DNA of 64,000 nucleotides from Armatimonadota bacterium (GTDB taxonomy: Bacteria; Armatimonadota; Fimbriimonadia; Fimbriimonadales; Fimbriimonadaceae), in the NCBI GenBank assembly GCA_018268395.1, contig JAFDWQ010000009.1, positions 62,001 through 126,000 of the forward strand, in the 5' to 3' direction. Below, piece after piece: positions 33,648-41,383 of this stretch. Within the stretch, counting starts at the first letter, position 1. Each line of letters opens with the position of its first letter. The notes under the pieces were generated by a model. That model was given only the letters and a program-made list of their open reading frames with translations. It searched no databases and was not told the DNA's origin. Made by a program: the position numbers and the translations under genes.

Positions 33648-34744
33648 TCAAGGTCTGCCATCTGTCGACCGTCCATCAGCCGTTCGACGTCCGCATCTTT
33701 TTGAAGGAGTGCCGGACGTTAGCCTCGGCCGGATACGACACCCACCTGGTCGTGACCCACGACGGGGACACCGAGCGCGACGGTGTCCGGATCCATGGCC
33801 TTCCCCGTCCGAGAGACCGATGGGACAGGCTCCTTCGGGCTTCACGACGGTGCCTGTCGAAGGCCATCGAAGTCGACGCGGACCTCTACCACTTCCATGA
33901 TCCCGAACTGATCCGGGTCGGCCTTGCGCTGAAACGTCGCGGAAAGAAGGTCGTGTACGACGTCCACGAGTCCCATGCCGAATCGGTGCTCGACCGCGCC
34001 TACATCCCAGGCCCGCTTCGACGGCTCGTCTCGTCCCGGGTCGCGGCGGCCGAGCAAGCGGCGGACCGTAGTCTTGACGCGGTCGTGGCGGCGACGCCGA
34101 AGATCGCCCGGGCGTTTTCGAACCCGGAAACGGTCCTGGTGCAGAACTACCCACTGCTCGAAGAACTGGCCCCTGCGGGCGGGCGGCCGTTCGCCGAGCG
34201 CGCGCCGCAGGCGGTGTACGTGGGCGGTCTGTCCTTGGTCCGCGGTGCGAAGGAAATGGCGGAGGCCTTGAAGCACGCGCCGGGCCTCGATCTTGCGATC
34301 GTGGGCGAACCGTCGGGAGGATTGACGAACGACGCTTGGCTTTCCAACGAAGTCGCTCCACGGGTGAAGACGCTCGGATGGAAGTCGCGCGCCGACGTCG
34401 CAGCGTTGATGTCAGAGAGCCGGGCCGGCCTGGTCGTATACCATCCGATCCGTAACCATGTGGAGTCGCAACCGAACAAGCTTTTCGAATATATGGCCGC
34501 AGGGCTTCCCGTCGTCGCTTCAGACTTTCCTCACTGGCGGGACATCGTCGAACGGGAAGGGTGCGGAGTCCTCGTCGATCCTCTCGATCCGGCAGCGATC
34601 GGTTCGGCCCTTATGATGCTCGTGTCGGATCCCGGACGGGCCCAAGACGCCGGGCAGAGAGGACGCACCGCCGTGTTGGAGCGCTACAACTGGACGATCG
34701 AGTCCGAGAAGTTGCTCGACCTTTATCGCCGCCTCTTGGACTGA
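33644..34744 (+). CDS. Family 4 glycosyltransferase
   Basis: This 366-residue GT-B enzyme starts at GTG 33644, overlapping the polymerase stop. The N-terminal domain has LYHFHDPELIRVGLALKRRG and VVYDVHESHAES near 105. The C-terminal domain has Y-V-G-G-L-S-L-V-R-G and the donor-binding QPNKLFEYMAAGLPVVASDF near 278. It probably adds one sugar of the repeat unit. It is coupled with the polymerase gene, divergent from the wecB operon. Confidence 0.92.
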   Translation: MIKVCHLSTVHQPFDVRIFLKECRTLASAGYDTHLVVTHDGDTERDGVRIHGLPRPRDRWDRLLRASRRCLSKAIEVDADLYHFHDPELIRVGLALKRRGKKVVYDVHESHAESVLDRAYIPGPLRRLVSSRVAAAEQAADRSLDAVVAATPKIARAFSNPETVLVQNYPLLEELAPAGGRPFAERAPQAVYVGGLSLVRGAKEMAEALKHAPGLDLAIVGEPSGGLTNDAWLSNEVAPRVKTLGWKSRADVAALMSESRAGLVVYHPIRNHVESQPNKLFEYMAAGLPVVASDFPHWRDIVEREGCGVLVDPLDPAAIGSALMMLVSDPGRAQDAGQRGRTAVLERYNWTIESEKLLDLYRRLLD

Positions 34745-34795
34745 CTCCGAAAGGTCGCGCATCGTCGGGAATTTGGAATCAGGCCCCCTTTGACG

Positions 34796-34801
34796 CATAA
34801 T
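34796..34801 (+). promoter_or_regulatory. -10 box CATAAT before the Pro/Met-rich exported protein
   Basis: CATAAT lies 18 nt before the ATG at 34820, with GAGGA (34810-34814) between them. This is a normal leadered arrangement with a short 5' end of about 12 nt. Confidence 0.5.
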
Positions 34802-34819
34802 CGTCGTACGAGGACGCTT

Positions 34820-35380
34820 ATGAAGAACAGTCTGTCCAGCGCCGTTTTGGCCGCCGTCGGTATCGCATCCCTGTCCGTCGCGCTTCCTTTGGCCTCGGCC
34901 CGGGCGCAAGACAAGCCCGCCGCCCCTCCGGCACAAGAGACCAGGGCCGAGCCCGCCGCGACCGCGACAAGGACTTCTGGGACGACCGCACCCCAGGCCG
35001 CAGCTCCGGGTGACACGCTCCAAGACAACAGGCCACGACCGGCCGCTGCACGAGACCGGTTCACTCCGATGCCCGATCAAGGCCGCCCCGCAGGGATGCC
35101 GATGCCGGACGTCGCGATGCCGATGGCTCCGATGCCCCAAGGCCCCGCGCCGGTCATGGTCGTCGACGGTCAGTTCCTCTTCATCCTGCGGGGCAACGAG
35201 ATCTACAAGGTCAATAAGGCCGATCTTCGGGTCGTCGCGGTCGGGATGCTGCCGGGCGGCGCCAGACCCATGATGATCGGCCCCAGGCCAGGGAACGGAA
35301 TTCCTGTGCCGGTTCCGGGCGGGACCGCGCCTCGCGCCGTTCCGGACACGGCCAAGTCGAGGCGGTCCGGAGGAAAGTAG
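34820..35380 (+). CDS. Exported Pro/Met/Ala-rich protein, unknown
   Basis: This 186-residue protein has a signal peptide (MKNSLSSAVLAAVGIASLSV...ASARAQ). A disordered Pro/Ala/Thr-rich stretch (about 30-85) follows, then a Met/Pro repeat zone (MPMPDVAMPMAPMPQGP near 95) and a short ordered core with V-V-D-G-Q-F-L-F-I-L-R-G-N-E-I-Y-K near 118. That core resembles the start of a WD/PQQ-like strand. Met-rich segments can bind copper or be structural; nothing decides this. GAGGA supports the start. Confidence 0.7.
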   Translation: MKNSLSSAVLAAVGIASLSVALPLASARAQDKPAAPPAQETRAEPAATATRTSGTTAPQAAAPGDTLQDNRPRPAAARDRFTPMPDQGRPAGMPMPDVAMPMAPMPQGPAPVMVVDGQFLFILRGNEIYKVNKADLRVVAVGMLPGGARPMMIGPRPGNGIPVPVPGGTAPRAVPDTAKSRRSGGK

Positions 35381-35434
35381 CGAACAGAGGGGGTCTGTCG
35401 AGGACGAGTCGCCTCGGTCAACGCGCGGCACGAC

Positions 35435-35440
35435 CATAAT
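35435..35440 (+). promoter_or_regulatory. -10 box CATAAT, leaderless-type promoter of deoB
   Basis: CATAAT ends 5 nt before the GTG start at 35446, with no ribosome site between. It supports GTG 35446 as the first codon. Confidence 0.6.
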
Positions 35441-35445
35441 GTCGC

Positions 35446-36567
35446 GTGAGCAAGAGGGCCATCGTCATCGTCCTCGACGGCGTCGGTGCAGGCGAGGCTC
35501 CCGATGCGCCCGCGTTCGGGGACGTCGACCATCCTTCGACGCTCCTTCACGTCTGGGAGTCGGTCGGCGGTTTTCGCGCACCGCACCTCGCTTCGCTCGG
35601 ATTCCTTGCCGCCGGCGGGATCGGTGACGCCCCCCAGGGGCGGTATGGACGGCTCCGCGAGCTGAGTCAAGGGAAGGACAGCGTCACAGGCCATTGGGAA
35701 ATGATGGGGGTCGTGACCGAACGGCCTTTCCCGACGTATCCGGAAGGGTTTCCGATCCCCTTGATCAAAGACTTCGAGGACGAGATCGGTACCCAGACGA
35801 TCGGCAACTGTGCCGCCAGCGGCACCGAGATCATCGAGCGGCTCGGGCCTCTCCACGAAGACACGGGGTTCCCCATCGTCTACACCAGTGCGGACAGCGT
35901 TTTCCAGATCGCGTGTCACGAGAGCGTCGTCCCGGTCGAAAAGCTCTACGAGTACTGCCTGACGGCGCGGCGGATGTGCAAGACGCCCGACGACGTCCAA
36001 CGCGTGATCGCCCGGCCCTTCGAAGGCCGGGCGGGCACCTACAAAAGGACGGCACGCCGCAAGGACTTCCCCCTGCCCGCCCCGCCCAACCTTGTCGACA
36101 AGATCGGCGGCGTCTTCGGCATCGGCGTCGTGCCCGAGTTGTTCGACGGGAGAGGCTTCCGCTCAGTCGGTCGGACCCAATCGAACGCGGAGCACGAAAC
36201 CCTGTTGTGGGAAGCTCTCGGCTCCGACGCGCGGCTCGTCTTCGCGAACTTCGAAGACTTCGACATGCTCTATGGCCACCGGAACGACCCGGCGGGCTTT
36301 GCAGCATGTCTCGAGCGGTTCGACAAGACGCTGGAAAACCTCTTGGGCCGGCTCCAAAGCGACGATCTGCTGATCTTGACCGCGGACCACGGCAACGACC
36401 CGACGACAGGATCGACCGACCACTCCCGAGAGTACGTGCCGGTGGCCTTGGCCGGATCGGGCGTGACCGCCCGAAACTTGGGCGACGTCGTGGGAATGGA
36501 CGCGGTCGGGGCCACGGTCGCCAAGCATCTCGGGATCGAGTGGCCGGGCGGACAAGCTTTGGTCTAG
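35446..36567 (+). CDS. deoB: Phosphopentomutase
   Basis: This 373-residue alkaline-phosphatase-superfamily enzyme moves phosphate between C1 and C5 of ribose or deoxyribose in nucleoside salvage. It has the metal-binding start VLDGVGAGEAPDA (Asp11), the DeoB-type ITGHWE-like segment (KDSVTGHWEMMGV, carrying the phospho-acceptor Thr), FANFEDFDMLYGHRNDP and LTADHGNDPTT. The length is slightly short but complete. With tdk at 39675 it indicates deoxynucleoside salvage, although the two genes are not adjacent. Confidence 0.95.
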   Translation: MSKRAIVIVLDGVGAGEAPDAPAFGDVDHPSTLLHVWESVGGFRAPHLASLGFLAAGGIGDAPQGRYGRLRELSQGKDSVTGHWEMMGVVTERPFPTYPEGFPIPLIKDFEDEIGTQTIGNCAASGTEIIERLGPLHEDTGFPIVYTSADSVFQIACHESVVPVEKLYEYCLTARRMCKTPDDVQRVIARPFEGRAGTYKRTARRKDFPLPAPPNLVDKIGGVFGIGVVPELFDGRGFRSVGRTQSNAEHETLLWEALGSDARLVFANFEDFDMLYGHRNDPAGFAACLERFDKTLENLLGRLQSDDLLILTADHGNDPTTGSTDHSREYVPVALAGSGVTARNLGDVVGMDAVGATVAKHLGIEWPGGQALV

Positions 36568-36585
36568 CGACGCTGGACCGGCGGA

Positions 36586-37407
36586 CTACGCTTTCCCGCG
36601 GGCTTTGTCGAGGTCGCCGGTCCTGAACACGTCGACGATCCCTCGTCTCTTGCGCAATTCTCGCGGCGGGATCCCGAACCGGAGGTTGACGAAGCGGTTG
36701 AACTGTTGGACGTTCGGGATTCCACAGGCCGCCGCGACCTGCTTGATCGGATCGGTCGTCGTGGTCAACAAGTGGTGGGCCCGGATCGCGCGGCAATCGG
36801 CCAGGAACTGGTGAGGGGTGCGACCCAGGTCGCTCAGGAAATGCCGGTTCAACTGACTCTGGGAAACGTGCAGCTCGGCGCAGACGTCGGCGATCCTGAG
36901 GCGTTCGCTCATCCGGGACTCCATGATCCTCTGTGCGTCCTCGGTGTAGACGCTTTTGAGCGCGACGTGCTCTGGCTGGGCGACCGACCACAGCAGGGAC
37001 CAGACCAGCACGTTGGAGCTCGTCCTTGAGAACTGCAGACGGTTCAGGCACTTACGGAACTCGATGTCCCAAAAGTGTCCTTCACCGCCGAGACTCGAAC
37101 GTACGGGGAGTCCGACGATGTCACGCTGTTCCTTCGAGGGGACAAACGTGAAATAGTCGTAGACGGTGACGCCTGAACCCGACCGGACGACCGTGCACCG
37201 GCTCGTCGGCGGAACGATGAACAGGTCGAACGGTTCGAGCGGATAGACCGTCCCGTTCATCGTGAACGTGCCCGAATTGTGGAAGAGCAAACCCTGCCAG
37301 GCGTCTGACGGCTGCACCCACTCGGTGCGGTCTGCTTCGTCCCCGAACGCCCCGCACGTACGGAGTTCCGGGAGTTGGGCCAGCGAGGCCTTGTGATAGC
37401 GGACCAT
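36586..37407 (-). CDS. AraC family transcriptional regulator
   Basis: This 273-residue protein has an N-terminal cupin-type sensing domain (GLLFHNSGTFTMNGTVYPLEPFDLFIVPP, residues 38-68). Its C-terminal double helix-turn-helix is at about 165-260 (IADVCAELHVSQSQLNRHFLSDLGRTPHQFL, then QVAAACGIPNVQQFNRFVNLRFGIPPRELRK). Cupin AraC proteins usually sense a sugar or related ligand. Target genes are unknown; the divergent C39-like gene and an inverted repeat between them are candidates. CATAAT lies exactly 6 nt upstream of the ATG. Confidence 0.92.
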   Translation of the reverse strand: MVRYHKASLAQLPELRTCGAFGDEADRTEWVQPSDAWQGLLFHNSGTFTMNGTVYPLEPFDLFIVPPTSRCTVVRSGSGVTVYDYFTFVPSKEQRDIVGLPVRSSLGGEGHFWDIEFRKCLNRLQFSRTSSNVLVWSLLWSVAQPEHVALKSVYTEDAQRIMESRMSERLRIADVCAELHVSQSQLNRHFLSDLGRTPHQFLADCRAIRAHHLLTTTTDPIKQVAAACGIPNVQQFNRFVNLRFGIPPRELRKRRGIVDVFRTGDLDKARGKA

Positions 37408-37413
37408 ACCAAG

Positions 37414-37419
37414 ATTATG
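37414..37419 (-). promoter_or_regulatory. -10 box CATAAT for the AraC regulator
   Basis: On the minus strand CATAAT is followed by CTTGGT (6 nt) and the ATG at 37407. There is no ribosome site. It is one of the cleanest examples of the leaderless pattern. Confidence 0.6.
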
Positions 37420-37478
37420 AAGTTCCGGCCGAGGTCGAAGCGAAATTACAGGCTCAAGTTCTTCAAAGTACCCATTAT

Positions 37479-37498
37479 TTGCGCAAAAGTGTGCGCAA
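37479..37498. promoter_or_regulatory. Perfect inverted repeat TTGCGCA-N6-TGCGCAA, candidate operator
   Basis: Seven-bp arms (37479-37485 and 37492-37498) flank AAAGTG in an unusually AT-rich 225-nt gap between the divergent AraC gene and the C39-like gene. The site is about 72 nt upstream of the regulator start, a usual place for an autoregulatory operator. The 13-bp centre-to-centre spacing is close to one and a quarter helix turns. Confidence 0.5.
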
Positions 37499-37632
37499 TT
37501 TTAAGACTCCAACGGGACTCTTTCAGCTTCTACTGCGTCAGATTCGACCATGAGTTCTGAAAACCGGTCATTGCTTGATGAATCGCGCGGAACCAAAACG
37601 AAACGGGAGGAAGGGGTGGCCACAATGTCTCC

Positions 37633-39261
37633 ATGCCTTTCCTGAATGTGCACAGCCTTTCACGAAGCGGCCTGACCGCTCTTGCCCTGTCGTCCCTGGT
37701 CTGCGCGGCGTCCGCCGATTCCTACCTGAGACCGAACATGTACGACTTCGACCAAAAGCGGAGCGCCCTCCCGAACGACGGGAAGTACTACTGCGTGCCG
37801 ACGTCGTATTGCGACGTGTTCCAGTACATGGCGCATCACGGCATGCCCGGTCAAGACGGAAGCTTCGGAACCGGATACAACGATATGTCCTCGATGATTT
37901 TCACGATGGGCATCCTCATGGCGACCGATCCGAACAAGGGGACCAGCTTCTCGAACTCCTGGAACATCGGCAACTCGTGGATCTTCAACCACACGTCCAA
38001 GCTGGTCTATTGCTTCGGCTATGGGCCGGACTGGGACTGGGGCACGGGCACGATCAAGAACGTCCTCAAGACCGGAGGCGTGGTCGTCATCGGTCGCGGC
38101 AAGTACGAGTGGGACGGCAACGACTATGACCGTGTCGGAGGACATGCCGTGGTCCTCGTCGGCTACAACTATCCGAGTTCAGGCGGCAAAACGATCACGG
38201 TCTGCGATCCGAACGACGACGGGAACCTCAACAGCCAGAGCGGCTATGTCTATGTAAACAAAGCCACGACCAATCTGGCGATCGACACGGAAGACCACGG
38301 TGTGGTCACGCACGCTCGTTACACCTACAACGAAGGTTCGGGCAACGTCCGCTACATCGTCGACACCATGCACAACATGTTGCCGATGTACGCGGCGTGG
38401 CCCTATTCCGGCGGCCCGCAAGCGGGAACGAGCTTCAAGTTCTATTGGCCGTTCATTTACGCGAACGAACAACTGTCGAGAACGGACACGATCTCGATCC
38501 CGGACGTCCCTGTCGACTGGTGCCTCGACGCGGGCGAGGTCGGACTGTTCTACTTAACGGCCAACGGCGACGTGCACAAAGTCGACTTGGCGGAAGAGAC
38601 CAACACCGTCATCGCGAACGTACCGGACGCGAAGAAGCTCGTCGTCGGAGGAAGCACGTGCGACATCTTCGTCTTGCGAAAACCCGTCCTTGGAGCCGAC
38701 CAGATCGTCCTTGTCGACCGGGACACGGGCAAGAAGTCGTCCCGGACGACGCCTGCCAAAATGCTCGACCTCGATTGGGACGTACAAGGGAACGGTATCG
38801 CGATGATGTCGCAGGACGGCAGCACGATCTTCCGCTGCGACGAAAAACTCGGCCCGATCGTCACGGACAAGGTCTTGCAGATCTTCAGCGTCCCGCCGGA
38901 CTCCATGGCGACCTTGCACTTCAAAGTCGACCATGTTTCGGGAGACGCGATCCTGGCGACGGAAGGCTCGACGACCTTTCAGCGCTTCCACCGCACCAAA
39001 GGAAAGTGGGTCGGACGGACAGTGAACTATCGAGGCACGGGCATCCAGTCGATCTTCCCAGGAGAGAGGGGATTGACGTTCGTCCAAGACGCCGGGAAGA
39101 TCTGGACGCTGGACGCGAACGGCAATTACGTCAATACGGACTTCTCGGGCACGCCGGTCGAAGGGGACTTCCAGATCACGAGGTCGCTTGCAGCCTTCAA
39201 ACCGGAAACCATGACCGGCCCAGGCTGGGACGACGTCCCGCCGGCACCGGGCGAAGAATAA
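37633..39261 (+). CDS. Secreted C39-like peptidase fold protein with propeller-like C-terminus
   Basis: This 542-residue protein has a signal peptide (to A-S-A-D near residue 29). A domain with a papain-like layout follows: Cys54 in Y-Y-C-V-P-T-S, His171 in G-G-H-A-V-V-L-V-G-Y and Asp192 in C-D-P-N-D-D-G. This order and spacing match C39-family peptidases. The usual Gln of the oxyanion hole just before Cys is not evident. From about 290 on, short repeated beta strands (FYLTANGDVHKVDL, GIAMMSQDGSTIFRCDEKL) look like a propeller. CACAAT (37621-37626) lies 6 nt before the ATG. Confidence 0.75.
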   Translation: MPFLNVHSLSRSGLTALALSSLVCAASADSYLRPNMYDFDQKRSALPNDGKYYCVPTSYCDVFQYMAHHGMPGQDGSFGTGYNDMSSMIFTMGILMATDPNKGTSFSNSWNIGNSWIFNHTSKLVYCFGYGPDWDWGTGTIKNVLKTGGVVVIGRGKYEWDGNDYDRVGGHAVVLVGYNYPSSGGKTITVCDPNDDGNLNSQSGYVYVNKATTNLAIDTEDHGVVTHARYTYNEGSGNVRYIVDTMHNMLPMYAAWPYSGGPQAGTSFKFYWPFIYANEQLSRTDTISIPDVPVDWCLDAGEVGLFYLTANGDVHKVDLAEETNTVIANVPDAKKLVVGGSTCDIFVLRKPVLGADQIVLVDRDTGKKSSRTTPAKMLDLDWDVQGNGIAMMSQDGSTIFRCDEKLGPIVTDKVLQIFSVPPDSMATLHFKVDHVSGDAILATEGSTTFQRFHRTKGKWVGRTVNYRGTGIQSIFPGERGLTFVQDAGKIWTLDANGNYVNTDFSGTPVEGDFQITRSLAAFKPETMTGPGWDDVPPAPGEE

Positions 39262-39354
39262 GCACTGCAGAGCCGGTCGTTACGGGCCTTCAGGGTCGGC
39301 GTGGAGAGGACGCCGGCCCTTGACTCTGTCCGGCTCCTGTGTCAGCCTCTTTGG

Positions 39355-39678
39355 GTGCCCGTGTTCGAGTTCCGATGCCATGACTGTGGCAAGAAGTTCG
39401 CCCTTCTCGTCGGCATGACGGCCGAGGCCCACGACGACGTCTGTCCCCATTGCGGCGGCCGGTCGTTCTCCAAACTCGTGTCACGCTTTCGAAAGGGCCG
39501 GAGCGAAGACGACCGGGTCGAGGAACTCGCCGACCGCCTCGAGAGCGTCGGAGAACCGGACAGTCCGGCCGAAATGAGGACCATGGTCCGGGAAATGGGG
39601 AAAGCGATGGACGACGACATGAGCGACGAAATGGAGGAGATGTTCGAGGCCGACATGGAGGCGCCGGAAGAGGCGTGA
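39355..39678 (+). CDS. FmdB-type zinc-ribbon protein
   Basis: This 107-residue protein has the FmdB/CxxC_CxxC_SSSS family start: P-V-F-E-F-R-C-H-D-C-G-K-K-F, then CPHCGGRSFSKLVSRF, giving a C-x2-C...C-x2-C zinc ribbon. The rest is a charged, Met/Glu-rich tail (EMRTMVREMGKAMDDDM). The family almost always begins MPxYEYRC, so GTG 39355 was chosen over an upstream ATG at 39301. Its function is unknown, perhaps regulatory. It overlaps tdk by 4 nt. Confidence 0.85.
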   Translation: MPVFEFRCHDCGKKFALLVGMTAEAHDDVCPHCGGRSFSKLVSRFRKGRSEDDRVEELADRLESVGEPDSPAEMRTMVREMGKAMDDDMSDEMEEMFEADMEAPEEA

Positions 39679-40262
39679 AGCGGCTCGGACAGATCACGGT
39701 CGTCTGCGGAAGCATGTACGCCGGAAAGAGCGAAGAGCTGATACGGCTCGCACGCCGAGCCCTTTACGCGAAGAAGAAGGTGCAAGTGTTCAAGCCCGCG
39801 CTCGACGACCGTTACCACGCCCGGATGGTCGTCACCCACATGGACGTCAAGCACGAAGCCGTGCCGGTCAAGGACGTCGCCGAACTTCGGGCGGCGATCG
39901 AGCCGGACGTCGATGTCGTCTGTATCGAAGAAGCCCAGTTCTTCGATCGCTCGATCTCGGACCTGGCCGTGACCCTCGCCGACAACGGGGTCGAAGTCGT
40001 CCTTGCGGGCCTCGACCAAGACTTCCGCCGACAACCGTTCGGGCCGATGCCCGAGCTTTTGGCGCTCGCCGACGAGGTCGTCAAACTCCGCGCGATCTGT
40101 ATGAAGTGCGGCCGCACGGCCAGCCACACCTATCGGCAAGTGGACGGACGCCCGGCCCACAAGGACGATCCTGTCGTCCTGATCGGAGCGACCGAACGTT
40201 ACGAAGCCCGGTGCAGGAACTGCTACGAACTTCGCGGCGAACGGAAGAAGCGGTTGAGATAG
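39675..40262 (+). CDS. tdk: Thymidine kinase
   Basis: This 195-residue type II thymidine kinase phosphorylates thymidine for salvage. The P-loop is G-S-M-Y-A-G-K-S (residues 12-19), the catalytic stretch is CIEEAQFFD near 90, and a four-Cys zinc lobe is present (C-M-K-C near 142 and C-R-N-C near 180). The GTG at 39675 overlaps the FmdB stop; the longer frame from 39450 lacks homology and was rejected. Confidence 0.95.
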   Translation: MKRLGQITVVCGSMYAGKSEELIRLARRALYAKKKVQVFKPALDDRYHARMVVTHMDVKHEAVPVKDVAELRAAIEPDVDVVCIEEAQFFDRSISDLAVTLADNGVEVVLAGLDQDFRRQPFGPMPELLALADEVVKLRAICMKCGRTASHTYRQVDGRPAHKDDPVVLIGATERYEARCRNCYELRGERKKRLR

Positions 40263-40311
40263 CCCGTATCAGGGCGAGCCAAGGACAGAAGGAACGGGAA
40301 CGGCCCGTGTG

Positions 40312-40317
40312 TATACT
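40312..40317 (+). promoter_or_regulatory. -10 box TATACT for the DUF1080-Gfo/Idh unit
   Basis: TATACT lies 13 nt before the ATG at 40331. The leader would be only about 6 nt and holds no ribosome site. Confidence 0.5.
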
Positions 40318-40330
40318 CGCCTCGACGGTC

Positions 40331-41383
40331 ATGGGAACCTGGCGAGTGCTTTCCGCGTGTCTCGGAGCAATGGTCTGGGCGTCGGCAGACGCGCAACGCC
40401 CCGTCAACCTGCAGCGGGGAGTCGACGTAGGCGGGGGCAAGTCGTTCACGGAAGCGGGACGCCAGCTGTTCCTCCAAGCCGGTCGGAACGACGTCCGCGT
40501 CGAAGCCGTCGGTGACTCGATCGAGACTTGGTCGAACGGCAAACCCGGCGCGGTGGTCCGCGACGCCATGACCCTGCACGGGTTCATCGCCTTCCAAGTC
40601 CATACGATCGGCCAAGACGCCTCGAAGCTCGCGTCCGAGATCCGAGGGAAGAACGTCCGCCTGACCGACCTCACGCCGCAGGACAACACCCTGAGCGCTC
40701 GGGAAAAATCCGACGGTTGGCGCCTCCTTTGGGACGGAAAGACTGGCAAGGGATGGCGGGGCGCCAAGCTCCAAGGTTTCCCGACAAAGGGTTGGGAGAT
40801 GAAGGACGGCGTCTTGAGCGTCCTTCCTTCGGGAGGAAAGGAGGCTGCTGCAGGCGGCGACATCGTGACGACAGCGCGGTACAGCGACTTCGAACTGCTT
40901 GTCGATTTCAGGATCACCGAGGGCGCCAACAGCGGGATCAAAGTGTTCTGCCAGCCTAATCTGGATCCTGTGACCGGGACCGGGGCGAAGGCGGACACCG
41001 GCTCGGCGATCGGACTCGAATACCAGATCCTGGACGATCTGCGTCACCCCGACGCCAAGCTTGGGAGGGACGGAAACCGGACGCTAGGATCGCTTTACGA
41101 CCTTCTGACCGCCGGTCCTGCCAAACGGCCAGAGCCCGTCGGCGAATGGAACACGGCCCGCATCGTGTCCAAGGGACGGCACGTCGAGCACTGGCTCAAC
41201 GGATCGAAGATCCTGGAATATGACCGTGGTTCGGAAGCCTTCTCGGCGGCCGTGTCGGCCAGTAAGTTCAAATCAATCCCAGGATTCGGGCTGTGGGCCG
41301 ACGGCCACGTTCTCCTGCAGGACCATGGAGACCGCGTGTCGTTCAAGAACATCAAGATCCGCACGACGGAGGCATCGAAATGA
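40331..41383 (+). CDS. Secreted DUF1080 (3-keto-disaccharide hydrolase-like) protein
   Basis: This 350-residue protein has a signal peptide (cleavage near A-D-A-Q, residue 22) and a full DUF1080/LamG-like jelly-roll at about 135-345 (GWRLLWDGKTGKGW, DFELLVDFRITEGANSGIKVF, VEHWLNGSKILEYDRGS, VSFKNIKIR). The region at 30-115 looks like only the C-terminal half of another DUF1080 domain (VRVEAVGDSIETWSNGKP, HGFIAFQVHTIG, VRLTDL). This suggests a tandem-domain ancestor that lost its first half-domain. Families like this act on glycosides. It is coupled (ATGA) to the Gfo/Idh gene. Confidence 0.85.
   Translation: MGTWRVLSACLGAMVWASADAQRPVNLQRGVDVGGGKSFTEAGRQLFLQAGRNDVRVEAVGDSIETWSNGKPGAVVRDAMTLHGFIAFQVHTIGQDASKLASEIRGKNVRLTDLTPQDNTLSAREKSDGWRLLWDGKTGKGWRGAKLQGFPTKGWEMKDGVLSVLPSGGKEAAAGGDIVTTARYSDFELLVDFRITEGANSGIKVFCQPNLDPVTGTGAKADTGSAIGLEYQILDDLRHPDAKLGRDGNRTLGSLYDLLTAGPAKRPEPVGEWNTARIVSKGRHVEHWLNGSKILEYDRGSEAFSAAVSASKFKSIPGFGLWADGHVLLQDHGDRVSFKNIKIRTTEASK

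Noticed and set aside
39450-39674. N-terminal extension of thymidine kinase by 75 codons
   Set aside because: It overlaps the FmdB zinc-ribbon gene and lacks homology; the GTG at 39675 places the P-loop at the normal distance.
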